Made by a program: the position numbers and the translations under genes
Assembly: GCA_902546375.1 (NCBI GenBank)
Contig: CACCJO010000001.1
Coordinates: 47,572 to 111,571, forward strand
From: an uncultured Pelagibacteraceae bacterium
GTDB taxonomy: Bacteria > Pseudomonadota > Alphaproteobacteria > Pelagibacterales > Pelagibacteraceae
Length of the DNA stretch: 64,000 bases
Reading direction: 5' to 3'
In this document: positions 1 through 13,318 of the stretch, in pieces
Numbering within the stretch: the first letter of the stretch is position 1
Layout of the letters: the number at the start of each line of letters is the position of its first letter
Notes under the pieces: generated by a model
Database searches by the model: none
The model's input: only the letters and a program-made list of their open reading frames with translations
What the model was told of the DNA's origin: nothing

Positions 1-209
1 TAAAAAACAAATCCTTTTTCACTATGACCTTTGAGTAAAACCATTCTTACTGAGGGAATACCCTCTTTATTTGCGGTACCAAGTGCTAAAGCATTAGGAT
101 CATTAATTTCTTTTTTTTTAGCCTCCTCAAACCATCTTTGAAATAGTTCAAATGGATTATCTAGATCTAAGAAGCATTTATTAAGCCCAAGTGAGTTTTT
201 TTGATTCAT
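1..209 (-). CDS. pdxH: Pyridoxamine 5'-phosphate oxidase (partial, runs off window start)
   Basis: Reverse-strand translation begins MNQKNSLGLNKCFLDLDNPFELFQRWFEEAKKKEINDPNALALGTANKEGIPSVRMVLLKGHSEKGFVFY, typical PdxH N-terminus. Confidence 0.85.
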   Translation of the reverse strand, partial: MNQKNSLGLNKCFLDLDNPFELFQRWFEEAKKKEINDPNALALGTANKEGIPSVRMVLLKGHSEKGFVF

Positions 210-242
210 AATTTTAACAAAATAATCTATACAATATAAATA

Positions 243-1325
243 ATGTCATTTAATACTTTTGGAAAGTCTTTTCGTTTTACAACTTGGGGAGAATCCCATG
301 GTCCAGCTATAGGGTGTATTATAGATGGATGTCCACCATTAGTACCATTAAAAGAAGCTGATATTCAAAAAGAATTAAACAAACGAAAACCTGGGCAATC
401 AAAGTTTACTACTCAGAGGAAGGAAAGTGACAAGGTTCAAATTCTTTCAGGGGTTTTTGAGGGAAAAACAACTGGGACACCAATATCATTGATAATTTAC
501 AATGAAGATATGCGTTCAAAGGATTATAATGATATTAAAGATAAATTTAGACCAGGACATGCTGATTTCACATATTTTAAAAAGTATGGAATAAGAGACT
601 ACAGAGGTGGTGGTAGATCATCTGCAAGAGAAACAGCTGCAAGAGTTGCAGCAGGTGCTGTGGCAAAAAAAGTTTTAGAAAAAAAATTAGGAAAAAAATT
701 TAAAATCTCTGGAGCTGTAACACAACTTGGAATATTAGGATGTGATACCAATAAATGGGATGATAAAATAATTTCTAAAAATCCATTTTTTTGTCCAGAT
801 AAATCAATGTTAAAAATTTGGGAAAAATACTTATTAAGTATTAGAAAAGCTGGATCGTCATGTGGAGCGATAATCGAAGTAAGAGCGAACGGAATTCCTG
901 TTGGATTAGGAGCACCTATATACTCAAAATTAGACTCTGACATAGCATCAGCTATGATGAGTATAAATGCTGTAAAAGGAGTTAATATTGGCTCAGGTAT
1001 GAATTCAGCACAATTGTCAGGTGAGGAAAATTCAGATGAAATTTCCCAAAATAGAAAAAAAACAAAATTCAAATCTAATAACGCTGGAGGGATTCTAGGA
1101 GGCATTTCCTCAGGTCAAGAGATAATCGTCTCTTTTGCTGTAAAGCCAACTTCTTCAATTTTAAAAAGTAGAAAAACAATCAATAAATTTGGAAAGAATA
1201 CAAGTATATCAGTAAAAGGTAGACATGATCCATGTGTGGGTATAAGAGCTGTACCTGTCGGTGAAGCAATGTTATCTTGTGTTTTATTAGATCATTATCT
1301 TCTACACAAAGCTCAGTGTAGTTAA
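243..1325 (+). CDS. aroC: Chorismate synthase
   Basis: ORF with [17 protein letters not shown] and [23 protein letters not shown] motifs. Confidence 0.97.
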   Translation: MSFNTFGKSFRFTTWGESHGPAIGCIIDGCPPLVPLKEADIQKELNKRKPGQSKFTTQRKESDKVQILSGVFEGKTTGTPISLIIYNEDMRSKDYNDIKDKFRPGHADFTYFKKYGIRDYRGGGRSSARETAARVAAGAVAKKVLEKKLGKKFKISGAVTQLGILGCDTNKWDDKIISKNPFFCPDKSMLKIWEKYLLSIRKAGSSCGAIIEVRANGIPVGLGAPIYSKLDSDIASAMMSINAVKGVNIGSGMNSAQLSGEENSDEISQNRKKTKFKSNNAGGILGGISSGQEIIVSFAVKPTSSILKSRKTINKFGKNTSISVKGRHDPCVGIRAVPVGEAMLSCVLLDHYLLHKAQCS

Positions 1326-3235
1326 TTTTGTTTTTTCAAAACTATATTGGAATTTAGTAAATCTAAAACTTTTTCCTCAATTGAAACTGAATCAAGATTT
1401 GCCACTTTATACATTTTATCTGGAGTATCCTGATCAATAAAAATATCTGGTAACGTTAATGATCTAAATTTTAAATTAGAGTCCATTAAACCTTTTTTTG
1501 TTAAAAAATTTACCACATGAGATCCAAAGCCACCAATTGAACCCTCCTCAATAGTCATGATCGCTTCATGAGTTGTAGCTAATTGCCAAATAAGATTTTC
1601 GTCTAAAGGTTTTGCAAATCTTGCATCGACAACTGTTATTGGCACACCTTTTTTTGACAAACTTTCTGCAGCCTTCAAAGTTTCATTCAATCTTGCTCCA
1701 AAATTAAGAATAGCTAATTTTTTTCCTTCTTTGATAATTTTTGATTTACCTATCTCAATTTTCTCGTTTATTGAAGGCAAAGTTGAACCCAATCCTGTGC
1801 CTCTTGGATACCTAAACGCGCAAGGTCTATCATTAATCTCTGTTGATGTATTTATCATTCTTACAAGCTCAGCTTCATCACTTGCTGCCATAACAATAAA
1901 ATTTGGTAAAGTAGTTAAATATGTTGTATCAAAACTTCCAGCATGTGTTGGTCCATCAGCCCCAACAAGTCCCGCTCTATCTATTGCGAATCTAACCGGT
2001 AAACTTTGAATTGCTACGTCATGAACTACTTGATCATAAGCTCTTTGAAGAAAAGTGGAATATATAGCTGCATAGGGTTTAAAGTTTTCAGTAGCTAAAC
2101 CTGCAGCAAATGTAACTGCATGTTGCTCGGCAATTCCAACGTCAAAAGTCCTATCTGGAAATTCTTTACGAAAAATATCAAGACCGGTGCCATCAGGCAT
2201 TGCAGCTGTAATAGCTACAATTTTACTGTCCTTTTTAGCATGTTGAATTAAGGTGTTTGCAAAAACTTTCGTATATGATGGTAATTTACTTACACTCTTA
2301 AATTGTTCACCAGTTTTAACATTAAATTTTGATACTCCATGATAATTATCCTTTGCTTCCTCTGCGAAAGTATAACCTTTTCCTTTTTTTGATTTAATGT
2401 GAATTAAAATTGGTCCTTCATGCTTAGAGTCTCTAGCATTTTTTAAAATTGGAATTAATGAATTTAAATCATGACCATCTATTGGGCCAATGTAATAAAA
2501 TCCGAGTGAGCTGAACAAAGTTCCACCTGTCACAGCTGATCTTAGTAAATCTTCTGCTTTACCAGCCTTAGCACTAAATCTTTTTGAAAAAGCTGACATA
2601 ATTAATTTAATAGTCTCTCTAAGACTAAAATAAATCTTTCCTGAAAAAATTTTTGCTAAATAAGTGCTCATTGCCCCAACTGGTCTAGCAATTGACATAT
2701 CATTATCATTTAGAATTACGATCATCTTAGTTTTTGAAGCACCAGCATTATTCATAGCTTCGTAAGCCATTCCTGCACTGATTGCCCCGTCACCAATTAC
2801 TGCAATTACATTATCTGATTTATTAGACAGTTTGTTTGCTTCTGCTATACCTAGAGCTGATGAAATTGATGTTGAGCTGTGTGCAGCACCAAAGGGATCA
2901 TATTCACTCTCTGATCTTTTTGTAAAACCAGAAAGACCATTTCCTTGTCTAAGAGTTCTTATTCTATCTTTTCTGCCAGTTAAAATTTTATGTGGATAGC
3001 ACTGATGACCCACATCCCAGATTAACTTATCATTGGGTGTATTGAAAATATAATGTAAAGCAACAGTTAATTCTACAACTCCAAGACTTGCCCCAAGATG
3101 ACCACCAGTCACCGAGACAGCATCAATCATTTCCTCTCTTAATTCATCAGCAACTTTTTGTAATTTTGATTCAGGTAATTTTTTTAAATCTGATGGAAAA
3201 TTAATTTCATCTAACAATTCGTATTTTTTTTTCAT
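1322..3235 (-). CDS. dxs: 1-deoxy-D-xylulose-5-phosphate synthase
   Basis: ORF with [41 protein letters not shown] and [18 protein letters not shown] motifs. Confidence 0.97.
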   Translation of the reverse strand: MKKKYELLDEINFPSDLKKLPESKLQKVADELREEMIDAVSVTGGHLGASLGVVELTVALHYIFNTPNDKLIWDVGHQCYPHKILTGRKDRIRTLRQGNGLSGFTKRSESEYDPFGAAHSSTSISSALGIAEANKLSNKSDNVIAVIGDGAISAGMAYEAMNNAGASKTKMIVILNDNDMSIARPVGAMSTYLAKIFSGKIYFSLRETIKLIMSAFSKRFSAKAGKAEDLLRSAVTGGTLFSSLGFYYIGPIDGHDLNSLIPILKNARDSKHEGPILIHIKSKKGKGYTFAEEAKDNYHGVSKFNVKTGEQFKSVSKLPSYTKVFANTLIQHAKKDSKIVAITAAMPDGTGLDIFRKEFPDRTFDVGIAEQHAVTFAAGLATENFKPYAAIYSTFLQRAYDQVVHDVAIQSLPVRFAIDRAGLVGADGPTHAGSFDTTYLTTLPNFIVMAASDEAELVRMINTSTEINDRPCAFRYPRGTGLGSTLPSINEKIEIGKSKIIKEGKKLAILNFGARLNETLKAAESLSKKGVPITVVDARFAKPLDENLIWQLATTHEAIMTIEEGSIGGFGSHVVNFLTKKGLMDSNLKFRSLTLPDIFIDQDTPDKMYKVANLDSVSIEEKVLDLLNSNIVLKKQN

Positions 3236-4104
3236 TTATTTCTATTCAAAATATAATTTAATGTTTCTGACAAATTTTTTGATTTAGATCCATATTTTTT
3301 TAATTTACTTTTTATTCTTAAGATTAAATTATTAGCATATTTAATAGTATTTTTGTATCCTAGTAAACTAATTAGAGTTGCTTTTCCTTTTTTTTTATCC
3401 TTACCAGTTTTTTTTCCTGCAATAAGCAAACTTCCTTTATAATCAATCAAATCATCAGCGACCTGAAATAACAAACCTATATCAGCACCAATATTTTCAA
3501 ATTTCTTAATATCACTTTTGTTTTTTTTCTTAATTATTAATGGTGCTGCACAACAAAAACTAAAAAGTTTTCCAGTTTTTTTAATTTCCATCTCTTCAAT
3601 CTTTTTTTTAGAAATTTTCTTACGTTCATAATTTAAATCTAAATATTGACCTCCTGCTATTCCAAGATGTCCTGAGCTTTCAGAAATTTTATTAATTAAA
3701 TCAATCTTAATTTTTTCACTAATTCTTAAGTCTTTATGACTTAAAATTTCAAAAGCCATTGTTAAAAGTGAATTTCCAGCTAAAACAGCAGTAGCCTCTC
3801 CAAATTTAATATGTGCTGATGGTTTGCCTCTTCTTATAGAGTCATCATCCATACATGGTAAATCGTCATGTATTAAAGAATACGCATGAATACATTCAAC
3901 CGCAGCACCAATAACAATAAGAGTTTTATAATCTAACTTAAATAGAAACCCAACATCAATTAAAATTTTGGATCTTATTTTTTTTCCTCCAGAAAAAAGA
4001 CCGTATTTCATTGCAACTATTAAATTTGTTTTTTTTTGTTTGGCAATAAATCTTCTTAAAAACAAATTTGTATCTTTTGCAATTTTATTTAATTTTCTTT
4101 GCAT
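3232..4104 (-). CDS. ispA: Farnesyl/polyprenyl diphosphate synthase
   Basis: [19 protein letters not shown] and [10 protein letters not shown] (aspartate-rich motifs); between dxs and xseB. Confidence 0.93.
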   Translation of the reverse strand: MQRKLNKIAKDTNLFLRRFIAKQKKTNLIVAMKYGLFSGGKKIRSKILIDVGFLFKLDYKTLIVIGAAVECIHAYSLIHDDLPCMDDDSIRRGKPSAHIKFGEATAVLAGNSLLTMAFEILSHKDLRISEKIKIDLINKISESSGHLGIAGGQYLDLNYERKKISKKKIEEMEIKKTGKLFSFCCAAPLIIKKKNKSDIKKFENIGADIGLLFQVADDLIDYKGSLLIAGKKTGKDKKKGKATLISLLGYKNTIKYANNLILRIKSKLKKYGSKSKNLSETLNYILNRNK

Positions 4105-4339
4105 TATTTTTTTTATTTATCTTGGATATCTTCTCTTTTGTTTTCTCATTTATTTCTTTGGTATTCATTTGAAATTTTTTTTCAATTATATTATTAAGTT
4201 TAATTAATTCTTGATACTTATCTAAAGAGTTTGCTAAATCCTTTTGATTTTCCAATTCTTCAATCATCTTATTTGCCTCAGTGGTTAATTCTTCAAGAGA
4301 TAATGAATTATAATCATTTGGTAAATTTTTATCTTTCAT
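4085..4339 (-). CDS. xseB: Exodeoxyribonuclease VII small subunit
   Basis: Small ORF with SLEELTTEANKMIEELEN and SLDKYQELIKLNN; xseB-ispA-dxs synteny. Confidence 0.85.
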   Translation of the reverse strand: MKDKNLPNDYNSLSLEELTTEANKMIEELENQKDLANSLDKYQELIKLNNIIEKKFQMNTKEINEKTKEKISKINKKNNAKKIK

Positions 4340-4359
4340 ATAATACTCTCAAATAATAC

Positions 4360-5292
4360 ATGAAAATTAATCTTGTAAATATTAAAAAAGCGAGGAATCT
4401 CTTAAATAAAAGAGAGTGTGTTGCTATACCAACCGAAACTGTTTATGGAATAGCTGGGAATGCATATTCTGATACAGCGTGTAAAAAAATATTTAGATTA
4501 AAAAAAAGACCAATGAATAACCCTTTGATTATTCATTATTATGATTTAAAAAAATTAAAAGATGATTGTGATCTAAATAGTGATTTTTTAAAATTATATA
4601 AAAGATTTTGTCCTGGGCCAATAACATTTATCTTAAATCAAAAAAAAAAATCAAAAATTTCGAAAGTTGCAACTAATAAACAAAATACTCTTGCTGTGAG
4701 ATTTCCGAAACATCCAGTAGCAAGAATTCTGTTGAAACATTTGAAATTTCCTGTCGCAGCACCTAGTGCAAATATTTCTTCAAGAGTTAGTGCGGTAACT
4801 TCTTTAGATGTAAAAGACGATTTTGGAAAAAAAATTAAGTATATACTTGAAGGTGGAAGATCTTCGGTTGGGGTTGAGTCTACAATTGTTGATCTAAGAA
4901 AAAAACCAAAAATTTTAAGATTAGGTGGTTTAGAAGTTGGGACTATACAAAAAATATTAAAGAAAAAAATTTCAATTAATATAAATCCTTCCAAGATTTC
5001 AGCTCCTGGACAATTAAGAATTCATTATTCACCTGGAATCCCAATCAGACTTAATGTTAAAAAAATAAAAAAAGATGAGGCTTTTTTACTAATTAAGAAA
5101 AATAAGATTAACAAAACGAACTATTATTTTTTATCAAAAAAGGGCGATTTAAAAGAAGCTGCAAAAAATCTCTACACTATTTTAAGAAAGATAAAAAAAG
5201 ATAATTACAAATCTATAGCTGTAGACAAAATACCAAATATAGGAATCGGCAAAACTATTAACGATAGATTATTGAGGGCTTCAAAATTTTAA
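4360..5292 (+). CDS. L-threonylcarbamoyladenylate synthase (Sua5/YrdC/YwlC family)
   Basis: VAIPTETVYGIAGNAYSD, KRPMNNPLIIHYYD, APSANISSRVSAVT motifs plus Sua5-like C-terminal extension. Confidence 0.93.
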   Translation: MKINLVNIKKARNLLNKRECVAIPTETVYGIAGNAYSDTACKKIFRLKKRPMNNPLIIHYYDLKKLKDDCDLNSDFLKLYKRFCPGPITFILNQKKKSKISKVATNKQNTLAVRFPKHPVARILLKHLKFPVAAPSANISSRVSAVTSLDVKDDFGKKIKYILEGGRSSVGVESTIVDLRKKPKILRLGGLEVGTIQKILKKKISININPSKISAPGQLRIHYSPGIPIRLNVKKIKKDEAFLLIKKNKINKTNYYFLSKKGDLKEAAKNLYTILRKIKKDNYKSIAVDKIPNIGIGKTINDRLLRASKF

Positions 5293-6020
5293 TGACTATT
5301 CCTCTTGAAATAATTGATTTATCAAAAACTTATGAAACAAAAGAAGCTGTTCGAAATATTTCTTTTAAAGTAAATGAAAATGAAATCATTGGAATTCTTG
5401 GACCTAACGGATGTGGTAAAACTACAACAATAGGTATGATTCTTGGTTTGCTAAAGCCTACTAAAGGGAAGGTTCTTATCAATGGTATTGAAATAGAAAA
5501 GCAAAGAGTTAATTTATTAAATAAATTAAATTTTATTTCACCTTATATTGAGTTACCAAAAAAATTAACTGTAAAGCAAAATCTAGAAGTTTATGGAAGA
5601 CTTTATGATGTAAAAGAACTTAAAATTAAAATTGATTATCTTTGTGAAAAATTAAGACTTAATGAATTTATTAATAAAATAACTGGAGAACTTTCATCTG
5701 GGCAAAAAAATAGGGTCAGTCTAGCTAAATCAATAATTAATGATCCATCAGTTCTTCTTCTTGATGAACCAACCGCGTCTCTAGATCCCGAAACAGGAGA
5801 TTTTGTTAGAAGTTTTTTAGAGGAATACCAAAAAGAGAGAAAAACTTCTATTCTCCTTGCTTCACATAACATGGCAGAAGTTGAAAGATTATGTTCCTCA
5901 GTTCTTATGATGAATAAAGGATCTATTATTGATCAAGGAATTCCTGAGGAATTAATTAAAAAACATGGACGGAGAAATATGGAGGAAGTTTTTTTAAAAC
6001 TTACAAGAGATTTAATATGA
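5292..6020 (+). CDS. ABC transporter ATP-binding protein (ABC-2 type)
   Basis: Walker A GPNGCGKTT, signature LSSGQKNR, Walker B SVLLLDEPTASLDP. Confidence 0.95.
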   Translation: MTIPLEIIDLSKTYETKEAVRNISFKVNENEIIGILGPNGCGKTTTIGMILGLLKPTKGKVLINGIEIEKQRVNLLNKLNFISPYIELPKKLTVKQNLEVYGRLYDVKELKIKIDYLCEKLRLNEFINKITGELSSGQKNRVSLAKSIINDPSVLLLDEPTASLDPETGDFVRSFLEEYQKERKTSILLASHNMAEVERLCSSVLMMNKGSIIDQGIPEELIKKHGRRNMEEVFLKLTRDLI

Positions 6021-6808
6021 ATCTAAATAAAATGTATGGTCTTTTTTTAAGACATTTTTATCTCATCAAAAGTTCTTTGCCAAGAGTTTTAGATTTAATT
6101 TATTGGCCAACAATACAAATTATTCTTTGGGGTTTTATTTCAAAATTTTTTTCAATTTATAGTGATTATTACAATAATACGCTTGGAATAATTCTTACAT
6201 GCGCAATTCTTTATGACATACTTTTTAGATCAAGCATAAGTTTTAATATGCTTTTTTTAGAGGAAATCTGGAGTAGAAATTTTACGAATTTATTTATAGC
6301 GCCTTTGAAGCTTAAAGAAATAATTATATCTTTAATTTTTACTGCTTTGATAAGAACATTAATTGGGCTAGTGCCCGCAATTATTTTAACATCACCATTA
6401 TTTGGAGTTTCAATTTTAAAATTGGGTTTTCCACTATTTATATTATTTTTAAGTTTGTACATGTTTGGGATTACACTAGGTTTATTTGTGAGCTCAGGTT
6501 TAATGAGATACGGACCCTCTTTTGAGAATATAGCCTGGTCATCATTATTTTTACTTGCTCCATTAGGGTGTATCTACTATCCAATAGAAATTCTTCCTGA
6601 ATTTTTCCAAGTAATTGCAAAGGGGTTACCATTGGTTTACGTTTTTGATGAAACTAGAAATATTTTGATAAATGGTATGGTAAATTATGAAAATATAAAA
6701 CAAGCTTATTTATTAAATTTAGTTTATCTAATTTTTGGAATAGGATTGTTTTATCTATCTTTTTTAAGAGCGAGGATAAAAGGGACGTTAATAAATATGG
6801 GTGAATAA
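6017..6808 (+). CDS. ABC-2 type transporter permease
   Basis: Multi-TM ORF overlapping the ATPase gene by 4 nt; ABC-2 permease-like. Confidence 0.88.
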   Translation: MNLNKMYGLFLRHFYLIKSSLPRVLDLIYWPTIQIILWGFISKFFSIYSDYYNNTLGIILTCAILYDILFRSSISFNMLFLEEIWSRNFTNLFIAPLKLKEIIISLIFTALIRTLIGLVPAIILTSPLFGVSILKLGFPLFILFLSLYMFGITLGLFVSSGLMRYGPSFENIAWSSLFLLAPLGCIYYPIEILPEFFQVIAKGLPLVYVFDETRNILINGMVNYENIKQAYLLNLVYLIFGIGLFYLSFLRARIKGTLINMGE

Positions 6809-6809
6809 T

Positions 6810-6886
6810 TGGTGCGCCTGCTAGGAGTCGAACCCAGAACCTCCTGATCCGAAGTCAGGCGCTCTATCCAGTTGAGCTACAAGCGC
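6810..6886 (-). tRNA. tRNA-Arg (anticodon TCG), CCA encoded
   Basis: Reverse strand GCGCTTGTAGCTCAACTGGATAGAGCGCCTGACTTCGGATCAGGAGGTTCTGGGTTCGACTCCTAGCAGGCGCACCA folds as a cloverleaf; loop CTTCGGA. Confidence 0.95.
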
Positions 6887-6909
6887 ATATCATATTAATA
6901 TATCATTTT

Positions 6910-7890
6910 ATGGAAAAAAAAATAAATTTGACAGTTGATAAGTCCGAAAATGAACTCCGTGTTGATATTTTCATTAAAAAGAGAGAAGATATTATCAGTC
7001 GAACAAGAATAAAGAATCTTATTCTAGATAATAAGTTAAGAATAAATAATAAGGTAATAACTGATCCATCAAAAAAAATTTTTTTTAATGATGAAATAAA
7101 ATTGGTCATACCCGAACCAAAAAAAGCTTCCTTAAAACCTTATGAGTTTAATTTAGATATAGTTTATGAAGACAAAGATTTAATTGTTTTAAACAAACCA
7201 TCTGGAATAGTAATTCATCCCGGTGCAGGTAATTTTGATAATACAATCGTAAATGCGCTCATGAATTATAATAAAAATTCTTTTTCTAATATTGGAGGTG
7301 AACTTAGACCTGGTATAGTACATAGAATTGATAAAAATACATCTGGATTAATTGTTATTGCAAAAAACAATCAAACACACGAACACCTCTCTAATCAGTT
7401 TAACAAACATACAATTCTAAGAGTTTACCAGTTGCTAATATGGGGCAAAGTTAGACCATCTAAAGGTAAAATAGAAACATTTATTACAAGAAGCTCAAAA
7501 AATAGACAAATGATGGAGGTTAGTAACAGTAAAGGAAAAAAAGCAATTACAAATTACAAAACTTTAGAAATTTTTGAAAATAAAAATATTCCAACTTTTA
7601 GTTTATTAGAGTGTAAATTAGAAACAGGTAGGACTCATCAAATAAGAGTTCACATGAATTATTTAGGTAATAGTATTGTTGGCGACGATAAATATAAAAA
7701 AAAATTTAAAAAACTTAAAGATATAGAACCATCATTAGAAAAAATTTTAACAAAATTAAACAGACAATTTCTGCACGCTAAAACATTAGGCTTTGTACAT
7801 CCAAAAAAAAATAAGCAGATGATTTTTAATTCAATTTTACCAAATGAACTTGAAATAATACTAAAAACGCTCAGAAATACAGGTAAATAA
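6910..7890 (+). CDS. rluD: 23S rRNA pseudouridine synthase, RluA/RluD family
   Basis: RPGIVHRIDKNTSGLIVIAKN and LETGRTHQIRVHMNYLG motifs, N-terminal S4-like domain. Confidence 0.93.
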   Translation: MEKKINLTVDKSENELRVDIFIKKREDIISRTRIKNLILDNKLRINNKVITDPSKKIFFNDEIKLVIPEPKKASLKPYEFNLDIVYEDKDLIVLNKPSGIVIHPGAGNFDNTIVNALMNYNKNSFSNIGGELRPGIVHRIDKNTSGLIVIAKNNQTHEHLSNQFNKHTILRVYQLLIWGKVRPSKGKIETFITRSSKNRQMMEVSNSKGKKAITNYKTLEIFENKNIPTFSLLECKLETGRTHQIRVHMNYLGNSIVGDDKYKKKFKKLKDIEPSLEKILTKLNRQFLHAKTLGFVHPKKNKQMIFNSILPNELEIILKTLRNTGK

Positions 7891-7930
7891 AACATTGAAA
7901 AATTTTTAATATTAATTAGATAAACGGTCT

Positions 7931-10925
<2,995 letters not shown>

Positions 10926-10926
10926 A

Positions 10927-12258
10927 TTATCTAATTTTTTTCAAAATAATATTTAAACATTTTACAAGAAGTCTTTTATTTTCACTTTCTCCCATAATTC
11001 TTATTTTAGACTCTGTTCCAGATTTTCTTACAAGAATTCTGCCGCTCCCTCTTATTAATTTTGAAGCTAACCTAATAGATTTCTTAATTTCAGGTTTATT
11101 AATTATATTTTTATTTTTTACTTCAATATTTTTAAGTAATTGCGGCGTTTTCTTAAATTTTTCAAAAAACTCACTGGTTCTTTTTCCTTTTCTAAGAGCA
11201 AATAAAGATTCAAGGGCTACAAGTAAGCCATCTCCTGTAGTTGCAAATTTACCTAGAATAATATGTCCTGATTGTTCGCCACCTAAATTGAACTTATTTT
11301 TTTGCATTACCTCTTTTACGTATCTATCACCAACATTAGCACGTATAAATTTTATTCTTTTTTTTTTTAAATACTTTTCAAGGCCATAATTGGACATTAA
11401 TGTTCCAACAACCCCACCTTTTAACATTTTTTTATTTTTCCACCTTGTTGCTAATGCAGCAATTATTTGGTCACCATCTATAATATTACTTTTTTCGTCA
11501 CACATAATTATCCTATCTGCATCACCATCTAGTGAAATACCTATATGAGCCTTATACTTTTTAACTGCAGATTTTATTTTTTCAGGAAATGTAGAACCAC
11601 AGTTTTTGTTAATATTTAATCCATTAGGATTAACTCCTATTGCAAACACCTTAGCTCCCAAAGATTTTAATAATTCTGGTCCAGCTTTGTACCCTGCTCC
11701 ATTTGCACAATCAATTACAATTCTAAGTCCTCTTAAATTGAATTCTTTGGTAAAATTTTTTTTTAATATCTTGATGTAATCATTTGTACCTGTCTCTAAT
11801 CTTTTCACTCTACCTAATTTTTCTGGCTTAGAGAGATTTTTGATGATTTTTTTATCTATTAAACTTTCAATTTTTTTTTCAATTTTATCTGACAGTTTCA
11901 TGCCATCAGGTCCAAATAGTTTTAATCCATTATCATTATGAGGATTATGCGAAGCTGTTATCATAATTCCCATATTTGCCCTCATAGCTTTTGTGAGCAT
12001 CGCTAAACCATTTGTGGGTAAAGGTCCTAAAGTATATACATGCATACCTGCCGATGCTAATCCTGATACAAGTGCTGGTTCTAAAGTGTATCCAGATAAT
12101 CTAGTATCTTTTGCAATTATTGCGGTTTGTTTTCTTTTTTTTTGAGATTTAAAATATGTTCCACTAGCTAAGCCAAATTTAAAAAACATGTCTCCATTAA
12201 TATTTTCACTGTTAATAGCTCCCCTAATACCATCAGTTCCAAAATATTTTTTTGTCAT
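10927..12258 (-). CDS. glmM: Phosphoglucosamine mutase
   Basis: KYFGTDGIRG, ITASHNPHNDNGLKLFGPDG, SLDGDADRI, RKSGTESKIRIMGE. Confidence 0.97.
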   Translation of the reverse strand: MTKKYFGTDGIRGAINSENINGDMFFKFGLASGTYFKSQKKRKQTAIIAKDTRLSGYTLEPALVSGLASAGMHVYTLGPLPTNGLAMLTKAMRANMGIMITASHNPHNDNGLKLFGPDGMKLSDKIEKKIESLIDKKIIKNLSKPEKLGRVKRLETGTNDYIKILKKNFTKEFNLRGLRIVIDCANGAGYKAGPELLKSLGAKVFAIGVNPNGLNINKNCGSTFPEKIKSAVKKYKAHIGISLDGDADRIIMCDEKSNIIDGDQIIAALATRWKNKKMLKGGVVGTLMSNYGLEKYLKKKRIKFIRANVGDRYVKEVMQKNKFNLGGEQSGHIILGKFATTGDGLLVALESLFALRKGKRTSEFFEKFKKTPQLLKNIEVKNKNIINKPEIKKSIRLASKLIRGSGRILVRKSGTESKIRIMGESENKRLLVKCLNIILKKIR

Positions 12259-13313
12259 TAATTATTTATTATATTCTTAAAAATCTTTAAGCCTTGTATT
12301 GTTTCATTAACATCATGGATTCTTAAAATTTGAACGCCTTGCATCATAAGATATATTGATGATGCTATTGTTCCCCCATTTCTAAATTTACTGTCATTTT
12401 CTACAGAAATCTCCTTAATAAATCTTTTTCTTGAATTGCCTAGAAGTATAGGAAAACCAAGAGAATGGAAAATAGAAATATTGCGTATCAAATTCATATT
12501 ATGTTTCAAATTTTTTCCAAAACCTATACCTGGATCTATAATAATTTTATCATGCTTAATACCCTTCAATCTTAGAAGTTTTATTTTTTTTTCAAAAAAA
12601 TCGTATATGTCTAATAACTCATTTTTATATCTAGGATTTTTTTGCATATTTTCAGGAGTTCCTTGTGAATGCTGAATTACAAATGGTACTTTATATTTCT
12701 TTAATATATTTAAAGTTTGAGTGTCAAATTCTAATCCTGAGACATCATTAATTAATTTTACTCCTAGATTTATTCCTTTACTCATAATTTTAGACTTTCT
12801 GGTATCTAATGAAATTGGTATTTTTTTTTTAATTAATGATTTTAAAATTTTTTCAATTCTTTGCCATTCTAAATTTTCTCTAATTACTTTTGATCCTGGG
12901 CGTGTCGATTCACCACCAACATCAATCAAATTTGCACCGCTATTAATTAAATTAATTGCATGATCAATTCCTTTTTTTTTTGAATTAAATTTCCCACCAT
13001 CTGAGAAACTATCAGGTGTCAAGTTTAAGACACCCATAATATTAGGTATTTTACGAAAATTTAAATTTGAAAAATTTTTTTTTTTTGATTTAATCTTTTT
13101 TAAATCAGAATTAATTTTTTTCCTAATTAATTTAGGCAAATATTTTATTTGATTAACAAATATCTTTTTTTTTGAATTTCTTGTTAATATCTCTATTTGA
13201 TCAAATGAAATTTCTTTGTTTCCGTTAAGTGGTATAGTTTTATTTCTATTGACTAATTTTTTTGAGCTATTCCCATAGTAGAGATTACACAATCTTGTGT
13301 AATATCTAGACAT
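12258..13313 (-). CDS. folP: Dihydropteroate synthase
   Basis: IMGVLNLTPDSFSDGGKF, DVGGESTRPGS, DPGIGFGKNLKHN; adjacent to glmM/ftsH. Confidence 0.95.
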   Translation of the reverse strand: MSRYYTRLCNLYYGNSSKKLVNRNKTIPLNGNKEISFDQIEILTRNSKKKIFVNQIKYLPKLIRKKINSDLKKIKSKKKNFSNLNFRKIPNIMGVLNLTPDSFSDGGKFNSKKKGIDHAINLINSGANLIDVGGESTRPGSKVIRENLEWQRIEKILKSLIKKKIPISLDTRKSKIMSKGINLGVKLINDVSGLEFDTQTLNILKKYKVPFVIQHSQGTPENMQKNPRYKNELLDIYDFFEKKIKLLRLKGIKHDKIIIDPGIGFGKNLKHNMNLIRNISIFHSLGFPILLGNSRKRFIKEISVENDSKFRNGGTIASSIYLMMQGVQILRIHDVNETIQGLKIFKNIINN

Positions 13314-13318
13314 TAAGA

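Noticed and set aside
599-1105. 168-aa ORF antisense to aroC
   Set aside because: Wholly inside a strongly recognised gene on the other strand; no recognisable domain; shadow ORF.
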